Origin: Duganella fentianensis
Lineage (GTDB): Bacteria; Pseudomonadota; Gammaproteobacteria; Burkholderiales; Burkholderiaceae_D
Length of the DNA: 64,000 bases
Direction: 5' to 3'
Assembly (NCBI RefSeq): GCF_009857835.1
Contig: NZ_WWCL01000001.1
Coordinates: 310,001-374,000 of the forward strand
Shown here: positions 1 through 10,481 of the stretch, one piece after another
Layout: each line of letters starts with the position of its first letter
How positions within the stretch are numbered: position 1 is the stretch's first letter
Program-made: the position numbers and the translations under genes
Notes under the pieces: generated by a model
Database searches by the model: none
The model's input: the letters and a program-made list of their open reading frames with translations, nothing else
Told to the model about the DNA's origin: nothing

Positions 1-1
1 C

Positions 2-598
2 GCCATGGCAGCGCAGTACGCCCAGCCGGAACTGTTCCGCAGCCGCGTGGTGATGGCGCAGCACGGCTTCGGCAGCGGCGAATACCAGTATTTCCGCTAT
101 CCGCTGCCATCCATGGTGGTGGCATTGCGCCAGTCGCTGTATGGCCCGCTGGCGCAGATCGCCAACCGCTGGCATGAACTGCTGGGTGTGGAGAGCCGTT
201 TCCCCGCCGAGCATACGGAATTTCTGGCGCGCTGCCATGCAGCGGGCCAGCAGCGGCCTACGCCTTTGCTGCTGCAGTATCAGGCCGGCGACTACAACTG
301 CCTGCATCAGGATCTGTATGGTGAACAGGTGTTCCCGCTGCAGGCGGCCATCCTCCTAAGCGAACCGGGACGGGATTTCGCAGGGGGCGAGCTGGTGCTG
401 ACGGAGCAGCGTCCGCGCATGCAGTCGCGGGTGGAAGTGGTGCCGTGGCAGCGTGGCGATCTGGTGATCTTCCCGGTCGATCAGCGCCCCGCACAAGGTG
501 GGCGCGGGGTGTACCGCGTGCACATGCGCCATGGCGTGAGCCGGCTGCGCAGCGGCTGCCGGCACACGCTAGGGATTATTTTTCACGACGCGACCTGA
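2..598 (+). CDS. 2OG-Fe(II) oxygenase, 5' end outside window
   Basis: The 3' part of an iron/2-oxoglutarate dioxygenase. About 197 residues are visible and the frame is open to the left edge, so the real start is probably upstream; the first ATG at 5 need not be the start. An HxD pair (LHQDLYGE) and a distal His in the RVHMRHGVSR segment followed by the LGIIFHDA end fit the double-stranded beta-helix fold. The sequence resembles, from memory, the family Pfam calls Oxygenase-NA, predicted to act on nucleic acids; that substrate is a family prediction only. Its last 16 bases overlap the 3' end of msbA on the other strand. Confidence 0.75.
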   Translation, partial: AMAAQYAQPELFRSRVVMAQHGFGSGEYQYFRYPLPSMVVALRQSLYGPLAQIANRWHELLGVESRFPAEHTEFLARCHAAGQQRPTPLLLQYQAGDYNCLHQDLYGEQVFPLQAAILLSEPGRDFAGGELVLTEQRPRMQSRVEVVPWQRGDLVIFPVDQRPAQGGRGVYRVHMRHGVSRLRSGCRHTLGIIFHDAT

Positions 599-2409
599 AC
601 GCTTTTCTGAGTCTGGTACAGGCGGGCGTAGATGCCGTTATGGCCCAGCAGTTCTGCATGGCTGCCCACTTCGGCGATGCGGCCGCCATTGAGCACCACG
701 ATGCGGTCGGCGTTTTCAATCGTGGACAGGCGGTGGGCAATCACCACTGTGGTACGGCCCTGCATCAGCACTTCCAGCGCGGCCTGCACCAGCCGTTCCG
801 ATTCCGTATCGAGCGCGCTGGTGGCTTCGTCCAGAATCAGGATAGGCGCATTCTTGTACAGCGCACGGGCAATCGCCAGCCGCTGGCGCTGGCCGCCGGA
901 CAGGCGTAAACCGTTTTCACCCACCGAAGTCTGGTAGCCCTCGGGCTGGCGGGCGATGAATTCGTGCGCATGGGCCGCGCGTGCCGCCGCTTCGATGCGC
1001 TGCTGCGAAGGGGCCGGATCGCCATAGGCGATGTTGGCTGCCAGCGTATCGTTGAACAGCACCACATCCTGACTGACCAGCGCGATCTGGCTGCGCAGCG
1101 AGGCCATGGTGTAGTCGCGCAGGTCGACGCCATCGAGGCGGATGCTGCCACCGCTGACATCGTAGAAGCGCGGCAGCAGGCCGGCCAGCGTGGTCTTGCC
1201 GCTGCCGGAGCTGCCCACCAGTGCCACTGTTTCACCGGCGGCGATATCGAGCGAAACGCGATCGAGCGCTGGCTTGGCATCGGCATCGCTGCTGTAGCAG
1301 AAACTGACCTGATCCAGTTGCAGATGGCCGGCCGCCCGTTCGATCTGGCGCGTGCCCTGATCGGCTTCCGCTTCGGTATCGATCAGGCCGAACACGGATT
1401 CGGCGGCAGCCATGCCGCGCTGCATAGGTTCGTTGATCTTGGTGAGGTTCTTGATGGGCGACTGCATTGCCATCAGCGAGGACATAAAGGCCACGAAGGC
1501 GCCGGGCGAGAGCGCGCCGGCCTGCGCGCGCAGCAGGGCAAAGTAGATCACCGAGGACAGGGTAATCCCGATCAGCAGCATGATGATGCCGGAATTGAGC
1601 GCCGAAGTGGCGGCGTGCTTGACGGCCAGCTGGCGGTTCAGTTTCACCACGCTGTCGAAGCGCTGCTGTTCATAGTGCTGGCCGCCGAAAATCTTGACCA
1701 CGCGCTGGCCGCTGATGCTCTCGTCCAGCACATTGGTCAGCTCGCCCATGGCCGCTTGCGCGCTCTTGCTCAGGTGGCGCATGCGCCGGCCCGCAAAGGT
1801 CACGATGGCGGCTACCAGCGGCAGCAGGCCCAGACAGAACAGCGCCAGTTGCCAGTCGATGATGAACAGAGTGGTCAGATAGCCTATGGTGGCGACGCTG
1901 TCGCGCATGGCCACGTTGACCACGGTGATCACGGCCTGCGCCACCTGCGCCGCATCGAACGCGACGCGCGACAGCGTGGTGCCGGTGGAGGACTGGTCGA
2001 AATAGCCGTTAGGCAGGCGCATGATGCGGGCGAACATGACTTCGCGCAGATTGGCCTGCACCCGGCTGCTCAGCCATGCGGCGCCGTATTCGGCGGCAAA
2101 GCTGGACACCATGCGCATGATGGCCAGCGCCAGTATCACGGCGGGGATGGCCCACAGGGTGGCATGGGCGGGGTTGTGGGGCAGCAGACGGCCCAGCCAT
2201 TCCTGCATTTCGGCCAGCAGGCCGGTAGCGGGACGGGCCGGCATCAGGCTATGGCTAGGGGCGAGCGCATCGACCACATTCTGTAACTGGCGGATCAGCA
2301 ATACGTCGGCGGCGGCAGCCAGGGCGACGGCGATCAGGGTCACGCCAGCGATCCACAGATAGGGGCGGAACTGCTGGAGCAGACGTAAATAGAGTAATCG
2401 GCTGGACAC
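583..2409 (-). CDS. msbA: Lipid A export ABC transporter ATP-binding/permease MsbA
   Basis: A 608-residue half-transporter that flips core-lipid A across the inner membrane as a homodimer. The N-terminal half carries about six membrane segments. The nucleotide-binding half shows Walker A GSSGSGKTTL near residue 397, the signature LSGGQRQR near 502, Walker B ILILDEATSAL near 522 and an H-loop IAHRLST near 554. Length and order match MsbA. The start is GTG with no strong Shine-Dalgarno, but it gives the expected N-terminus just before the first membrane segment. Other ABC exporters of lipids or peptides share the architecture, so MsbA is chosen by overall resemblance. Confidence 0.88.
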   Translation of the reverse strand: MSSRLLYLRLLQQFRPYLWIAGVTLIAVALAAAADVLLIRQLQNVVDALAPSHSLMPARPATGLLAEMQEWLGRLLPHNPAHATLWAIPAVILALAIMRMVSSFAAEYGAAWLSSRVQANLREVMFARIMRLPNGYFDQSSTGTTLSRVAFDAAQVAQAVITVVNVAMRDSVATIGYLTTLFIIDWQLALFCLGLLPLVAAIVTFAGRRMRHLSKSAQAAMGELTNVLDESISGQRVVKIFGGQHYEQQRFDSVVKLNRQLAVKHAATSALNSGIIMLLIGITLSSVIYFALLRAQAGALSPGAFVAFMSSLMAMQSPIKNLTKINEPMQRGMAAAESVFGLIDTEAEADQGTRQIERAAGHLQLDQVSFCYSSDADAKPALDRVSLDIAAGETVALVGSSGSGKTTLAGLLPRFYDVSGGSIRLDGVDLRDYTMASLRSQIALVSQDVVLFNDTLAANIAYGDPAPSQQRIEAAARAAHAHEFIARQPEGYQTSVGENGLRLSGGQRQRLAIARALYKNAPILILDEATSALDTESERLVQAALEVLMQGRTTVVIAHRLSTIENADRIVVLNGGRIAEVGSHAELLGHNGIYARLYQTQKSVQVAS

Positions 2410-2457
2410 GGGTTGTGGTGAGAGAGCGGCGAATCCGACATTGTAACCAGAGTTTGA

Positions 2458-2485
2458 TTGACCCCGGCCTAAACTTCGCTACACT
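2458..2485 (+). promoter_or_regulatory. Candidate sigma-70 promoter of the amidohydrolase gene
   Basis: TTGACC (2458-2463) and TACACT (2480-2485) are separated by 16 bases, about 30 bases before the ATG at 2517, which has a GGAGAG ribosome site. Prediction by eye only. Confidence 0.5.
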
Positions 2486-2516
2486 CTGGTACTAGGTTCC
2501 GGAATGGAGAGTATCG

Positions 2517-4238
2517 ATGCGCACTACCGTTTTCTCGCCCGCCCCTCTGGCAGGCGCCGTTCGTCAGGCTGGTACCACTACCCTGCTGGCCGCAGGTCTG
2601 GCGGCTGGACTAGCCGCCGTGGCGCCACTGGCGCAGGCCGACACCATCATCGACCGCGCCAACGGTTACACGCTGACGGCCGATGGCTCGCTGCTGCGTT
2701 TCACGTCGCTGGCCTTCGATGATCTGGGCAAGATCGTGGCGGTCGGTAGCGAAAAGGATACAGCGGCGCGTCTGCCCAAGGCGGAGCACATCGATGCGCA
2801 GGGCAAAACCCTGCTGCCCGGCTTGATCGACGCCCATGGCCACGTGTTCGGGCTGGGCGAAATCGCCTCCGGCGTGGAGCTGTTTAATGCCACGTCGGTG
2901 GGAGGCGCCGTGCGCACGGTAGCCGAATTTGCCCGTGCCCATCCGCGCCGGGCATGGGTGATAGGGCGCGGCTGGAATCAGGAAAACTGGAAACTGGGGC
3001 GCTTCCCCACGGCGGCCGAACTCGATGCGCAGGTCAACGACCGCCCCGTGCTGCTGCACCGCGTGGACGGCCACGCTATCTGGGTGAATACCAAGGCGCT
3101 GGAAATGGCCGGCGTGAGCCGCGATACGCCGGACCCGAAAGGCGGCAAGATAGAGCGCGACGCCGCCGGTCGTCCGACCGGTGTGCTGGTCGATGCCGCC
3201 ATGGAGCTGGTCGAGAAGGTGGTGCCGCTGGCAACGCCGGCCGAAGCGCGCAGCATGCTCGATAACGCGCTGGCGATACTGGCCAAAATGGGGCTGACCA
3301 GTGTGCACGATGCCGGCATCAAGGTAGCGCAGGATGACCTGTACCGCGACTATGCCGACCACGGCAAGCTGACCACCCGGGTCTACGCCATGATAGGCGA
3401 CACGGGCGCCGATTTCGACGAGCTGGCCAAGGATGGCCCGCTGCCTTCCTACGGCAACGATGTGTATGCGCTGGCCTCCGTCAAGCTGTATTCCGATGGT
3501 GCGCTGGGTAGCCGCGGCGCGGCCCTGCTGGCGCCGTACTCGGATATGCCGTCGACCAAGGGGCTGCTGTTCTACCCTCCAGCGGAAATGCTGGCCAAGA
3601 TGAACAAGGCCATGAAGGCCGGCTATCAGGTGAATGTGCATGCCATCGGCGATGCCGGTAACCGCCAGATACTCGATGCCTACGCCCAGCTGATCCCCAA
3701 ATATAACGCGGTGGGCCTGCGCCACCGCATCGAGCACGCGCAGGTGGTGACGCCGGAGGATATCCCCCGCTTCAAGACGCTGGGCGTGATTCCGTCCATG
3801 CAGCCTACCCATGCCACTTCCGACCAGAACATGGCCGAGCAGCGCGTGGGCTCCGAACGCATCAAGGGCGCCTATGCGTGGCGTACCTTCCTCGATCAGG
3901 GTTCGCGCATTGCCTGCGGTTCCGATTTCCCGGTCGAGTCGCCCAATCCGTTCGAAGGCCTGCATGCGGCCGTGACGCGGCAGAACAATGCGGGCCAGCC
4001 GGCCGGTGGCTGGTATAAAAATCAGGCCATGACGCTGACCGAAGCGCTGCGCTGCTTCACGCTCGATGCGGCCTATGCGGCCCATCAGGAAAACGTGATC
4101 GGCTCGCTGGAAGCCGGTAAATGGGCCGATTTCATCCTGATCGACCGCGACCTGTTCAAGGTGCCGCCTGAGCAAATTGGCAAGACCCAGGTGCTGCAGA
4201 CATGGATGGGCGGTAAGCGCGTGTACAAGCGCCAGTAA
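2517..4238 (+). CDS. Exported YtcJ-like amidohydrolase
   Basis: A 573-residue metal-dependent hydrolase of the amidohydrolase_3/YtcJ type. The N-terminus up to about residue 40 has an Ala/Leu-rich hydrophobic stretch ending ...PLAQAD, so it is probably exported. Metal-site motifs are DAHGHVFG near residue 105, the [11 protein letters not shown] segment, [16 protein letters not shown] and GSDFPVES near 467. Members of this family hydrolyse amides, formamides or cyclic amides, and the substrate cannot be read from the sequence. It stands alone, divergent from msbA. A GC-rich hairpin follows the stop. The start is supported by a GGAGAG site six bases upstream. Confidence 0.82.
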   Translation: MRTTVFSPAPLAGAVRQAGTTTLLAAGLAAGLAAVAPLAQADTIIDRANGYTLTADGSLLRFTSLAFDDLGKIVAVGSEKDTAARLPKAEHIDAQGKTLLPGLIDAHGHVFGLGEIASGVELFNATSVGGAVRTVAEFARAHPRRAWVIGRGWNQENWKLGRFPTAAELDAQVNDRPVLLHRVDGHAIWVNTKALEMAGVSRDTPDPKGGKIERDAAGRPTGVLVDAAMELVEKVVPLATPAEARSMLDNALAILAKMGLTSVHDAGIKVAQDDLYRDYADHGKLTTRVYAMIGDTGADFDELAKDGPLPSYGNDVYALASVKLYSDGALGSRGAALLAPYSDMPSTKGLLFYPPAEMLAKMNKAMKAGYQVNVHAIGDAGNRQILDAYAQLIPKYNAVGLRHRIEHAQVVTPEDIPRFKTLGVIPSMQPTHATSDQNMAEQRVGSERIKGAYAWRTFLDQGSRIACGSDFPVESPNPFEGLHAAVTRQNNAGQPAGGWYKNQAMTLTEALRCFTLDAAYAAHQENVIGSLEAGKWADFILIDRDLFKVPPEQIGKTQVLQTWMGGKRVYKRQ

Positions 4239-4245
4239 GACGGCA

Positions 4246-4261
4246 GGCCGCTTGCGCGGCC
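4246..4261 (+). terminator. Hairpin after the amidohydrolase gene
   Basis: GGCCGC-TTGC-GCGGCC is a perfect 6-bp stem with a 4-base loop, eight bases after the stop codon. There is no T-run, so this is a possible rather than a clear intrinsic terminator. Confidence 0.4.
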
Positions 4262-4298
4262 GTGCTGCAGGGCGGCCGGTGCCGCTTCGAAAAATCGG

Positions 4299-4327
4299 TT
4301 GACTTGGTTGTATATACAACTTATGCT
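4299..4327 (+). promoter_or_regulatory. hut operon promoter with HutC-type operator
   Basis: TTGACT (4299-4304) and TATGCT (4322-4327) are separated by 17 bases. The spacer contains GTTGTATATACAAC (4307-4320), a perfect 14-base palindrome. The core TTGTATATACAA closely resembles HutC operators known from pseudomonads. A repressor bound there would block RNA polymerase directly; in known systems urocanate releases HutC. About 88 bases of leader follow before the hutU ATG. The operator is seen; binding by HutC is inferred from its sequence and from the operon it precedes. Confidence 0.8.
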
Positions 4328-4414
4328 GTGCGGCATCGTGCTGGATGCGCTCGTCCGTTCGCGCCGGAATTCGCCGGATGGCCTCCAGCCTTACTCACCC
4401 GATCAGGAGCCATC

Positions 4415-6118
4415 ATGACCAGCCATTTAGACAGCGATCCCCGTTTTGACGCCAGCCGTGAAATCCGCGCTCCGCGCGGTGCCGAGCGCACCTGCAAGAA
4501 CTGGGGCGCCGAGGCGGCCTACCGCATGATCCAGAATAATCTGGACGCGGAAGTGGCGGAAAATCCTAAACATCTGGTGGTGTATGGTGGCATTGGCCGC
4601 GCTGCCCGCAACTGGGCCTGTTATGACCAGATTCTGGCTTCGCTGCGCGAGCTGGAAGATAACCAGACCTTGCTGATCCAGTCCGGCAAACCGGTGGGCG
4701 TGTTCCAGACCCACGAAGATGCACCGCGCGTGCTGATCGCCAATTCCAATCTGGTGCCGAAGTGGGCCAACTGGGAACACTTCAACGAACTCGATCGCAA
4801 GGGCCTGTTCATGTACGGCCAGATGACGGCCGGTAGCTGGATCTATATCGGCACCCAGGGCATCGTGCAGGGCACGTTCGAAACCTTTGCCGAAGCAGGG
4901 CGCCAGCATTTCGGCGGCGATCTGAAAGGCCGCTGGGTACTCACGGCCGGTCTGGGCGGCATGGGCGGTGCACAGCCGCTGGCTGCCACCATGGCCGGTG
5001 CCGTATCGCTGAATATCGAGTGCCAGCAGAGCAGCATCGATTTCCGTCTGCGTACCCGTTATCTGGACAAGCAGGCCGCGAATATCGACGAGGCGCTGGA
5101 ACTGGTACGCCTGCACAAGGCCAATGGCGATGCGATTTCCATCGGCCTGCTGGGCAATGCGGCCGACGTGCTGCCGGAACTGGTGCGCCGCGCGCGCGTG
5201 CAGGGGCTGGTGCCGGATGTGGTGACGGACCAGACGTCCGCGCACGATCTGATCAACGGCTATCTGCCGCAGGGCTGGACGGTGGAGCAGTGGAAGGCCG
5301 CGCAGCAGGACGCCAGCCGCCACGCCGAACTGAAAGCTGCCGCCGCCGCGTCCTGCGCCGTGCACGTGCAGGCCATGCTGGACTTCCAGACGCTGGGCGC
5401 CAAGGTGGTCGATTACGGTAACAACATCCGTCAGGTGGCCTTCGATCAGGGCGTGCGGAACGCGTTCGACTTCCCCGGTTTTGTTCCGGCCTATATCCGT
5501 CCGCAGTTCTGCGAAGGCCGTGGCCCGTTCCGCTGGGTGGCGCTGTCCGGCGATCCGGAAGATATCTACAAGACCGACGCCAAAATCAAGGAACTGTTCC
5601 CGCACCACGCACAGGTACACCGCTGGCTGGACATGGCGCGCGAACGCATCGCCTTCCAGGGCCTGCCTGCACGGATCTGCTGGCTGGGTCTGGGCGAGCG
5701 CCACATCGCCGGTCTGGCTTTCAATGAAATGGTGCGCAATGGCGAACTGAAAGCGCCCGTGGTGATCGGCCGCGACCACCTCGACACGGGTTCCGTCGCC
5801 AGCCCTAACCGCGAAACGGAAAGCATGAAGGACGGTACGGATGCCGTGTCCGACTGGCCGCTGCTGAACGCGCTGCTGAACACTGCCGGTGGCGCTACCT
5901 GGGTGTCGCTGCACCATGGCGGCGGCGTGGGCATGGGCTATTCGCAGCACTCCGGCGTGGTGATCGTGGCCGACGGCACGGATGCTGCCGCCAAGCGACT
6001 CGCCCGCGTGCTGGTCAACGATAGCGGCACGGGCGTGATGCGCCATGCCGATGCTGGCTACGAAACGGCGATCGCCTGCGCCAAGCGCAATGGCCTGAAC
6101 CTGCCGATGATTCCTTAA
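4415..6118 (+). CDS. hutU: Urocanate hydratase HutU
   Basis: Urocanase, 567 residues, converts urocanate to 4-imidazolone-5-propionate in the cytoplasm with tightly bound NAD+. The glycine-rich LGGMGG segment near residue 179 and the long conserved body (for example [16 protein letters not shown] near the C-terminus) are typical, and the length matches the family. The frame is open further upstream to 4262, but the ATG at 4415 has an AGGAG site five bases away and gives the normal N-terminus, while the longer version would run through the promoter. First gene of the hut operon, 20 bases before hutH. Confidence 0.97.
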   Translation: MTSHLDSDPRFDASREIRAPRGAERTCKNWGAEAAYRMIQNNLDAEVAENPKHLVVYGGIGRAARNWACYDQILASLRELEDNQTLLIQSGKPVGVFQTHEDAPRVLIANSNLVPKWANWEHFNELDRKGLFMYGQMTAGSWIYIGTQGIVQGTFETFAEAGRQHFGGDLKGRWVLTAGLGGMGGAQPLAATMAGAVSLNIECQQSSIDFRLRTRYLDKQAANIDEALELVRLHKANGDAISIGLLGNAADVLPELVRRARVQGLVPDVVTDQTSAHDLINGYLPQGWTVEQWKAAQQDASRHAELKAAAAASCAVHVQAMLDFQTLGAKVVDYGNNIRQVAFDQGVRNAFDFPGFVPAYIRPQFCEGRGPFRWVALSGDPEDIYKTDAKIKELFPHHAQVHRWLDMARERIAFQGLPARICWLGLGERHIAGLAFNEMVRNGELKAPVVIGRDHLDTGSVASPNRETESMKDGTDAVSDWPLLNALLNTAGGATWVSLHHGGGVGMGYSQHSGVVIVADGTDAAAKRLARVLVNDSGTGVMRHADAGYETAIACAKRNGLNLPMIP

Positions 6119-6138
6119 GAACCGAACCGGATACTGAA

Positions 6139-7692
6139 ATGACCCACTCTGCAACTGCTCTGACCCTGAAACCTGGCGCACTGACGCTCGACGAACTGCG
6201 CGCCGTCTGGCGTGCTGCCGGCCCGCTGTCGCTGGCGGCGGAAGCCTATCCTGTGATCGAAGCATCGGCCGCTGCCGTGCAGGCCATCGTCGCCAAAGGC
6301 GATGCGGCTTACGGCATCAATACCGGCTTCGGTCTGCTGGCCAAAACCCGCATTCCGGACGATAAGCTGGAACAACTGCAGCGCAACCTGATCCTGTCGC
6401 ACTCGGTAGGTACGGGCGAGCTGATGTCGGATGCCGTCTGCCGCCTAATCATGCTGATGAAGATCGGCAGTCTGGCGCGCGGCTTCTCCGGCGTGCGCCC
6501 GCTGATCATCGATACCCTGATCGCGCTGTACAACGCCGGCATCATGCCGGCCATTCCGGCCAAGGGTTCGGTCGGCGCTTCGGGCGATCTGGCGCCGCTG
6601 TCGCATATGACGCTGGCCATGCTGGGCGTGGGCGAAGTGCGCGTCAACGGCCAGCTGATGCAGGCAGTCGATGCGCTCAAAGCGGCCAATATCGCACCAG
6701 TGGTGCTGGCCGCCAAAGAAGGTCTGGCGCTGATCAATGGCACGCAGGTTTCCACTGCGCTGGCGCTGCATGGCCTGTTCATGGCCGAGCGCCTGCTGGA
6801 AGCGGGCATGGTGACGGGCGCGCTGTCGCTGGACGCTGCCAAAGGTTCGGATTCGCCGTTCGACGCGCGCGTGCACGAAGTACGCGGCCAGCCGGGCCAG
6901 ATCGCTGCTGCGGCCATCTACCGCGAACTGGTCAGCAACAGCGCCATCCGCGCCTCCCATCTGGTAGGCGACGAGCGCGTGCAGGACCCCTACTGCCTGC
7001 GCTGCCAGCCACAGGTGATGGGCGCCTGCCACGACATCATCGCCAATGCCTCGCGCACGCTGCTGATCGAAGCCAATGCCGTGACCGACAATCCGCTGCT
7101 GTTCAAGGATGGCGAGCTGTCGGTGGTGGTCTCGGGCGGTAACTTCCACGCCGAGCCGGTGGCTTTTGCGGCCGATACGCTGGCGCTGGCTATCGCCGAA
7201 ATCGGCAGCATTTCCGAGCGCCGTATCGCGCTGCTGATCGATGCGACGCTGTCCGGCCTGCCGCCATTCCTGGTGCGCGAGCCGGGCGTGAATTCGGGCT
7301 TCATGATTGCCCACGTGACGGCGGCTGCGCTGGCGTCGGAAAACAAATCGATGGCGCATCCGGGCAGCGTGGATACCATCCCGACTTCGGCCAATCAGGA
7401 AGACCACGTCAGCATGGCCACCTACGCGGCGCGCCGTCTGGACGACATGGCGCATAATACCGCTGTGATCCTCGGTATCGAACTGCTGGCCGGCGCACAG
7501 GGTATCGATTTCCACCGTCCGCTCAAGACCTCGCCGCAACTGGAACACGTGCATGCGCAACTGCGTAGCCGCGTACCGTTCTTCGACGCCGACCGCTTCT
7601 TTGCGCCCGATATCGAAGCGGCCAAGGGCATGGTGCTGCGCGGTGATCTGAGCGCTTCGTGCAAAGCGCTGTTCGCAGCGCTGGGCCACTAA
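6139..7692 (+). CDS. hutH: Histidine ammonia-lyase HutH
   Basis: Histidase, 517 residues, removes ammonia from L-histidine to give urocanate, the inducer and first intermediate of the pathway. The Ala-Ser-Gly triad that cyclises to the MIO cofactor is visible at 147-149 within [14 protein letters not shown], and the active-site Tyr lies in AYGINTGFG near residue 59. Length and motifs are canonical. It sits directly after hutU, which means the second enzyme of the pathway is encoded before the first, as is common in hut operons. Confidence 0.97.
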   Translation: MTHSATALTLKPGALTLDELRAVWRAAGPLSLAAEAYPVIEASAAAVQAIVAKGDAAYGINTGFGLLAKTRIPDDKLEQLQRNLILSHSVGTGELMSDAVCRLIMLMKIGSLARGFSGVRPLIIDTLIALYNAGIMPAIPAKGSVGASGDLAPLSHMTLAMLGVGEVRVNGQLMQAVDALKAANIAPVVLAAKEGLALINGTQVSTALALHGLFMAERLLEAGMVTGALSLDAAKGSDSPFDARVHEVRGQPGQIAAAAIYRELVSNSAIRASHLVGDERVQDPYCLRCQPQVMGACHDIIANASRTLLIEANAVTDNPLLFKDGELSVVVSGGNFHAEPVAFAADTLALAIAEIGSISERRIALLIDATLSGLPPFLVREPGVNSGFMIAHVTAAALASENKSMAHPGSVDTIPTSANQEDHVSMATYAARRLDDMAHNTAVILGIELLAGAQGIDFHRPLKTSPQLEHVHAQLRSRVPFFDADRFFAPDIEAAKGMVLRGDLSASCKALFAALGH

Positions 7693-7705
7693 CAGGGGAG
7701 GCGGC

Positions 7706-8494
7706 ATGGACTTCCGTTTCAATGCAGGCAGCATACCCTTGCTGGTGTCCATGCCGCACGTGGGCACCGATATCCCCGACGAGATCGCGGCGCAGATGAC
7801 GCCAGCCGGTGCCGACCGTCAGGATACCGACTGGCATCTGGTAAAGCTCTACGAGTTCCTCGGCGAGATGGGGGCGTCGACACTGTCGGCGCGCTGGTCG
7901 CGCTATGTGATCGATCTGAACCGGCCACCGGAAGACAGCAATCTGTATCCGGGGCAGGACACTACGGGGCTGTGCCCTGTCGATACCTTCCACCGCGAGC
8001 CGCTGTACCGCGAAGGCTGTCTGCCCGATCAGGCGGAAGTGCAGCGCCGTCTGGCCGCCTACTGGCAGCCGTATCACAGCCAGCTGCGCAGCGAACTCGA
8101 TCGTCTGCTGTCGCTGCATGGCCGCGTGGTGCTGTGGGATGCCCATTCCATCGCTTCCATCGTGCCGCGCTTCTTCGAAGGCAAACTGCCGGATCTGAAT
8201 TTCGGCACGGCCGATGGCAAGAGCTGCGGGCAGGGGCTGTCCGAGGCCGTGGTGGCACAGGCGCTGGCGCAGGAGCACTACAGCATCGCCGTGAACGGGC
8301 GCTTCAAAGGCGGCCATATCACGCGCCACTACGGCCGTCCCGCTTCGAATGTGCATGCCATCCAGCTGGAAATGTGCCAGTCCACCTATATGGACGAACA
8401 GGCGCCGTATGGCTACCGCGCCGATCTGGCGGTGCAGGTGCAGGGCGTGCTGCGCTCCATGCTGCAGGCTGCCGCTGACTGGAGCCGCGCATGA
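7706..8494 (+). CDS. hutG: N-formylglutamate deformylase HutG
   Basis: A 262-residue N-formylglutamate amidohydrolase that releases formate and glutamate, the last step of the five-step histidine route. The N-terminal LLVSMPHVGT and VLWDAHSIAS segments supply the predicted zinc ligands, and DLNRPPEDSNLYPGQ is characteristic of the family. A GGAGG site precedes the ATG. The stop overlaps the hutF start by four bases (ATGA), so translation is probably coupled. This is the formylglutamate enzyme and not the unrelated arginase-like formimidoylglutamase also called HutG. Confidence 0.93.
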   Translation: MDFRFNAGSIPLLVSMPHVGTDIPDEIAAQMTPAGADRQDTDWHLVKLYEFLGEMGASTLSARWSRYVIDLNRPPEDSNLYPGQDTTGLCPVDTFHREPLYREGCLPDQAEVQRRLAAYWQPYHSQLRSELDRLLSLHGRVVLWDAHSIASIVPRFFEGKLPDLNFGTADGKSCGQGLSEAVVAQALAQEHYSIAVNGRFKGGHITRHYGRPASNVHAIQLEMCQSTYMDEQAPYGYRADLAVQVQGVLRSMLQAAADWSRA

Positions 8495-9897
8495 GCGAGG
8501 CGAGTATGCCACTGAATCAGCAAGGCAATCAGCTGTTTGCCCGTCACGCACTGCTGCCGCAAGGCTGGTGCGACGACGTGCTGATCACATGGGATGCGGC
8601 GGGCACCCTCACGGCAATCACACCCGATGCTGCCGCAGCGGTGGCGGATGGTTCCGTCCCCGTGGTGAGCTATGTCCTGCCCGGCATGATCAACCTGCAT
8701 TCGCACAGCTTCCAGCGCGCGCTGGGCGGCCGCACGGAAAAGGCCGGACCGGGGCGCGACAGCTTCTGGACGTGGCGCGAACTGATGTACCGCTTTGCCC
8801 GCAATATCACGCCCGAGCAGATGGAGTCCATCGCGGCCCAGCTGTACGTCGAATGTCTGCGCCATGGTTATACCTCGCTGTGCGAATTCCATTACGTGCA
8901 GCGCGCACCGGATGGCAGCATGTATGCGCAACCGGCCGAAACGGCGCAGCGCGTGATCGCCGGTGCACGGCTGGCCGGCATAGGCATGACCATGCTGCCC
9001 GTGCTGTACAGCTATTCCGGCTTTGGCGAGAACCCGTTGAAACCCGAGCAGCAGCGCTTCCGCACCGATGCCGCCGATGTGCTGCGCATTATCGAAGCGC
9101 TGGAACCGCTGCGCGATGTCCAGACGGAAGTGGGCGTGGCGCCCCATTCGCTGCGTGCCGCTTCGACGCAGCAGATCAATACCGTGCTGGCGGCCTTGCC
9201 TGCCAGCCGTCCCATCCACATCCACATCGCCGAGCAGATGGCCGAAGTACAGCAGGCGCTGGACTGGTGTGGCCGTCGTCCCGTGCAGCATCTGTATGAT
9301 CAGGTGGAGGTTGACCAGCGCTGGTGCCTGATTCACGCCACCCATCTGCAGCAGGACGAAGTACAGAGTATGGCGCGCAGTGGCACCGTGGCCGGCCTGT
9401 GCCCCACCACGGAAGCCAATCTTGGCGACGGCCTGTTCCCGCTGGAAGAATTTCTGGCGCTGGGCGGGCGCTTCGGCGTGGGCAGCGATTCGCATATTTC
9501 GCAAAGCGCCGTAGAAGAACTGCGCTGGCTGGAATATGGTCAGCGCTTGCAGCAGCAGCGGCGTAATATTGCGGTATCGGACAGCGAGCGCAATGTGGGC
9601 GACTTCCTCTGGCAGCGTGCCCTGCAGGGCGGTGCACAGGCCAGTGGCCGCCCGGTGGGGGAGCTGGAAGTAGGGCGTCGCGCCGATCTGCTGGTGCCGG
9701 ATGACGACCATCCGAATCTGCACGCGCTGGCGCTCGATGAAGTGCTGGGCAGCTTTATCTTCAGCGGCAACGACAATCTGGTGCGCGATGTGATGGTCGG
9801 TGGCCGCTGGCTGGTGCAGCGTGGCCAGCACGTGGCGCAGCAGGAGATCGCGGCGCGCTTCAAACAGACTTTGACTGAACTGCGGGAGTTACGATGA
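8491..9897 (+). CDS. hutF: Formimidoylglutamate deiminase HutF
   Basis: A 468-residue amidohydrolase-superfamily enzyme that deiminates N-formimino-L-glutamate to N-formyl-L-glutamate and ammonia, feeding HutG. Metal-binding motifs are NLHSHSFQRA near residue 70, HIHIAEQMAEV, LIHATHL and GSDSHIS. Its presence with the formylglutamate deformylase shows that this organism uses the branch releasing formate and not formamide. The start overlaps hutG and the stop overlaps hutD, each by four bases. Confidence 0.94.
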   Translation: MSEASMPLNQQGNQLFARHALLPQGWCDDVLITWDAAGTLTAITPDAAAAVADGSVPVVSYVLPGMINLHSHSFQRALGGRTEKAGPGRDSFWTWRELMYRFARNITPEQMESIAAQLYVECLRHGYTSLCEFHYVQRAPDGSMYAQPAETAQRVIAGARLAGIGMTMLPVLYSYSGFGENPLKPEQQRFRTDAADVLRIIEALEPLRDVQTEVGVAPHSLRAASTQQINTVLAALPASRPIHIHIAEQMAEVQQALDWCGRRPVQHLYDQVEVDQRWCLIHATHLQQDEVQSMARSGTVAGLCPTTEANLGDGLFPLEEFLALGGRFGVGSDSHISQSAVEELRWLEYGQRLQQQRRNIAVSDSERNVGDFLWQRALQGGAQASGRPVGELEVGRRADLLVPDDDHPNLHALALDEVLGSFIFSGNDNLVRDVMVGGRWLVQRGQHVAQQEIAARFKQTLTELRELR

Positions 9898-10469
9898 GCC
9901 AGCTTATCCAGTACGCCAGCCTGCGTCCCACGCCATGGAAGAACGGCGGCGGCAGCACCACCGAAATGCTGGTATCGCCAGTCGGTGCCGGTTTCGATAG
10001 CTTCGACTGGCGCATCAGCCTCGCGACCATCTCGGAGAGCGGCCCGTTCTCCGTGTTTGCGGGCATAGACCGCACGCTGGCGCTGGTGGATGGCGATGGC
10101 GTACTGCTGGACTTTGGCGACGAGCGTTTTGTGCTGAGCCCCAGCGAGCCGGTGATCGAATTCGAAGGCGAAGCGGCCGTGCATGCCACGGTGGCGGGCG
10201 GCGTGACCACGGACTTCAATGTGATGACGCGGCGCGACAGCTGCCGCCACCGGCTGGAACTGCAGGTGGTGCGTGGCAGCCAGCCACTCAAACGCCGCGC
10301 TGCCACCACCTTGCTGTTCCTCGCCGATGGTGAAGGGCTGACGCTGAGCAGCGAGTGCGAGCGCATCGCCATGGTGCGCTACGATCTGCTGGTGCTGGAA
10401 GACGGGCAGGAATGGACCATGGATGCGGCACAGGCCACGGTGTTCGTGGTCGATATCATCAATCACTAG
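9894..10469 (+). CDS. hutD: HutD family protein
   Basis: A 191-residue cupin-fold protein of the HutD family. Conserved features are the N-terminal TPWKNGGGST segment and the SFDWRISLATI...GPFSVFAGIDR region. HutD has no established enzyme activity; work in pseudomonads suggests it limits excessive hut expression, possibly by binding a pathway intermediate. Translationally coupled to hutF by a four-base overlap and 12 bases before hutI. Confidence 0.9.
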   Translation: MSQLIQYASLRPTPWKNGGGSTTEMLVSPVGAGFDSFDWRISLATISESGPFSVFAGIDRTLALVDGDGVLLDFGDERFVLSPSEPVIEFEGEAAVHATVAGGVTTDFNVMTRRDSCRHRLELQVVRGSQPLKRRAATTLLFLADGEGLTLSSECERIAMVRYDLLVLEDGQEWTMDAAQATVFVVDIINH

Positions 10470-10481
10470 GAAGTTGTAACG

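Noticed and set aside
4262..4414. Longer HutU with 51 extra N-terminal codons
   Set aside because: That stretch contains the -35, operator and -10 of the operon, and the ATG at 4415 has the proper ribosome site and family N-terminus.
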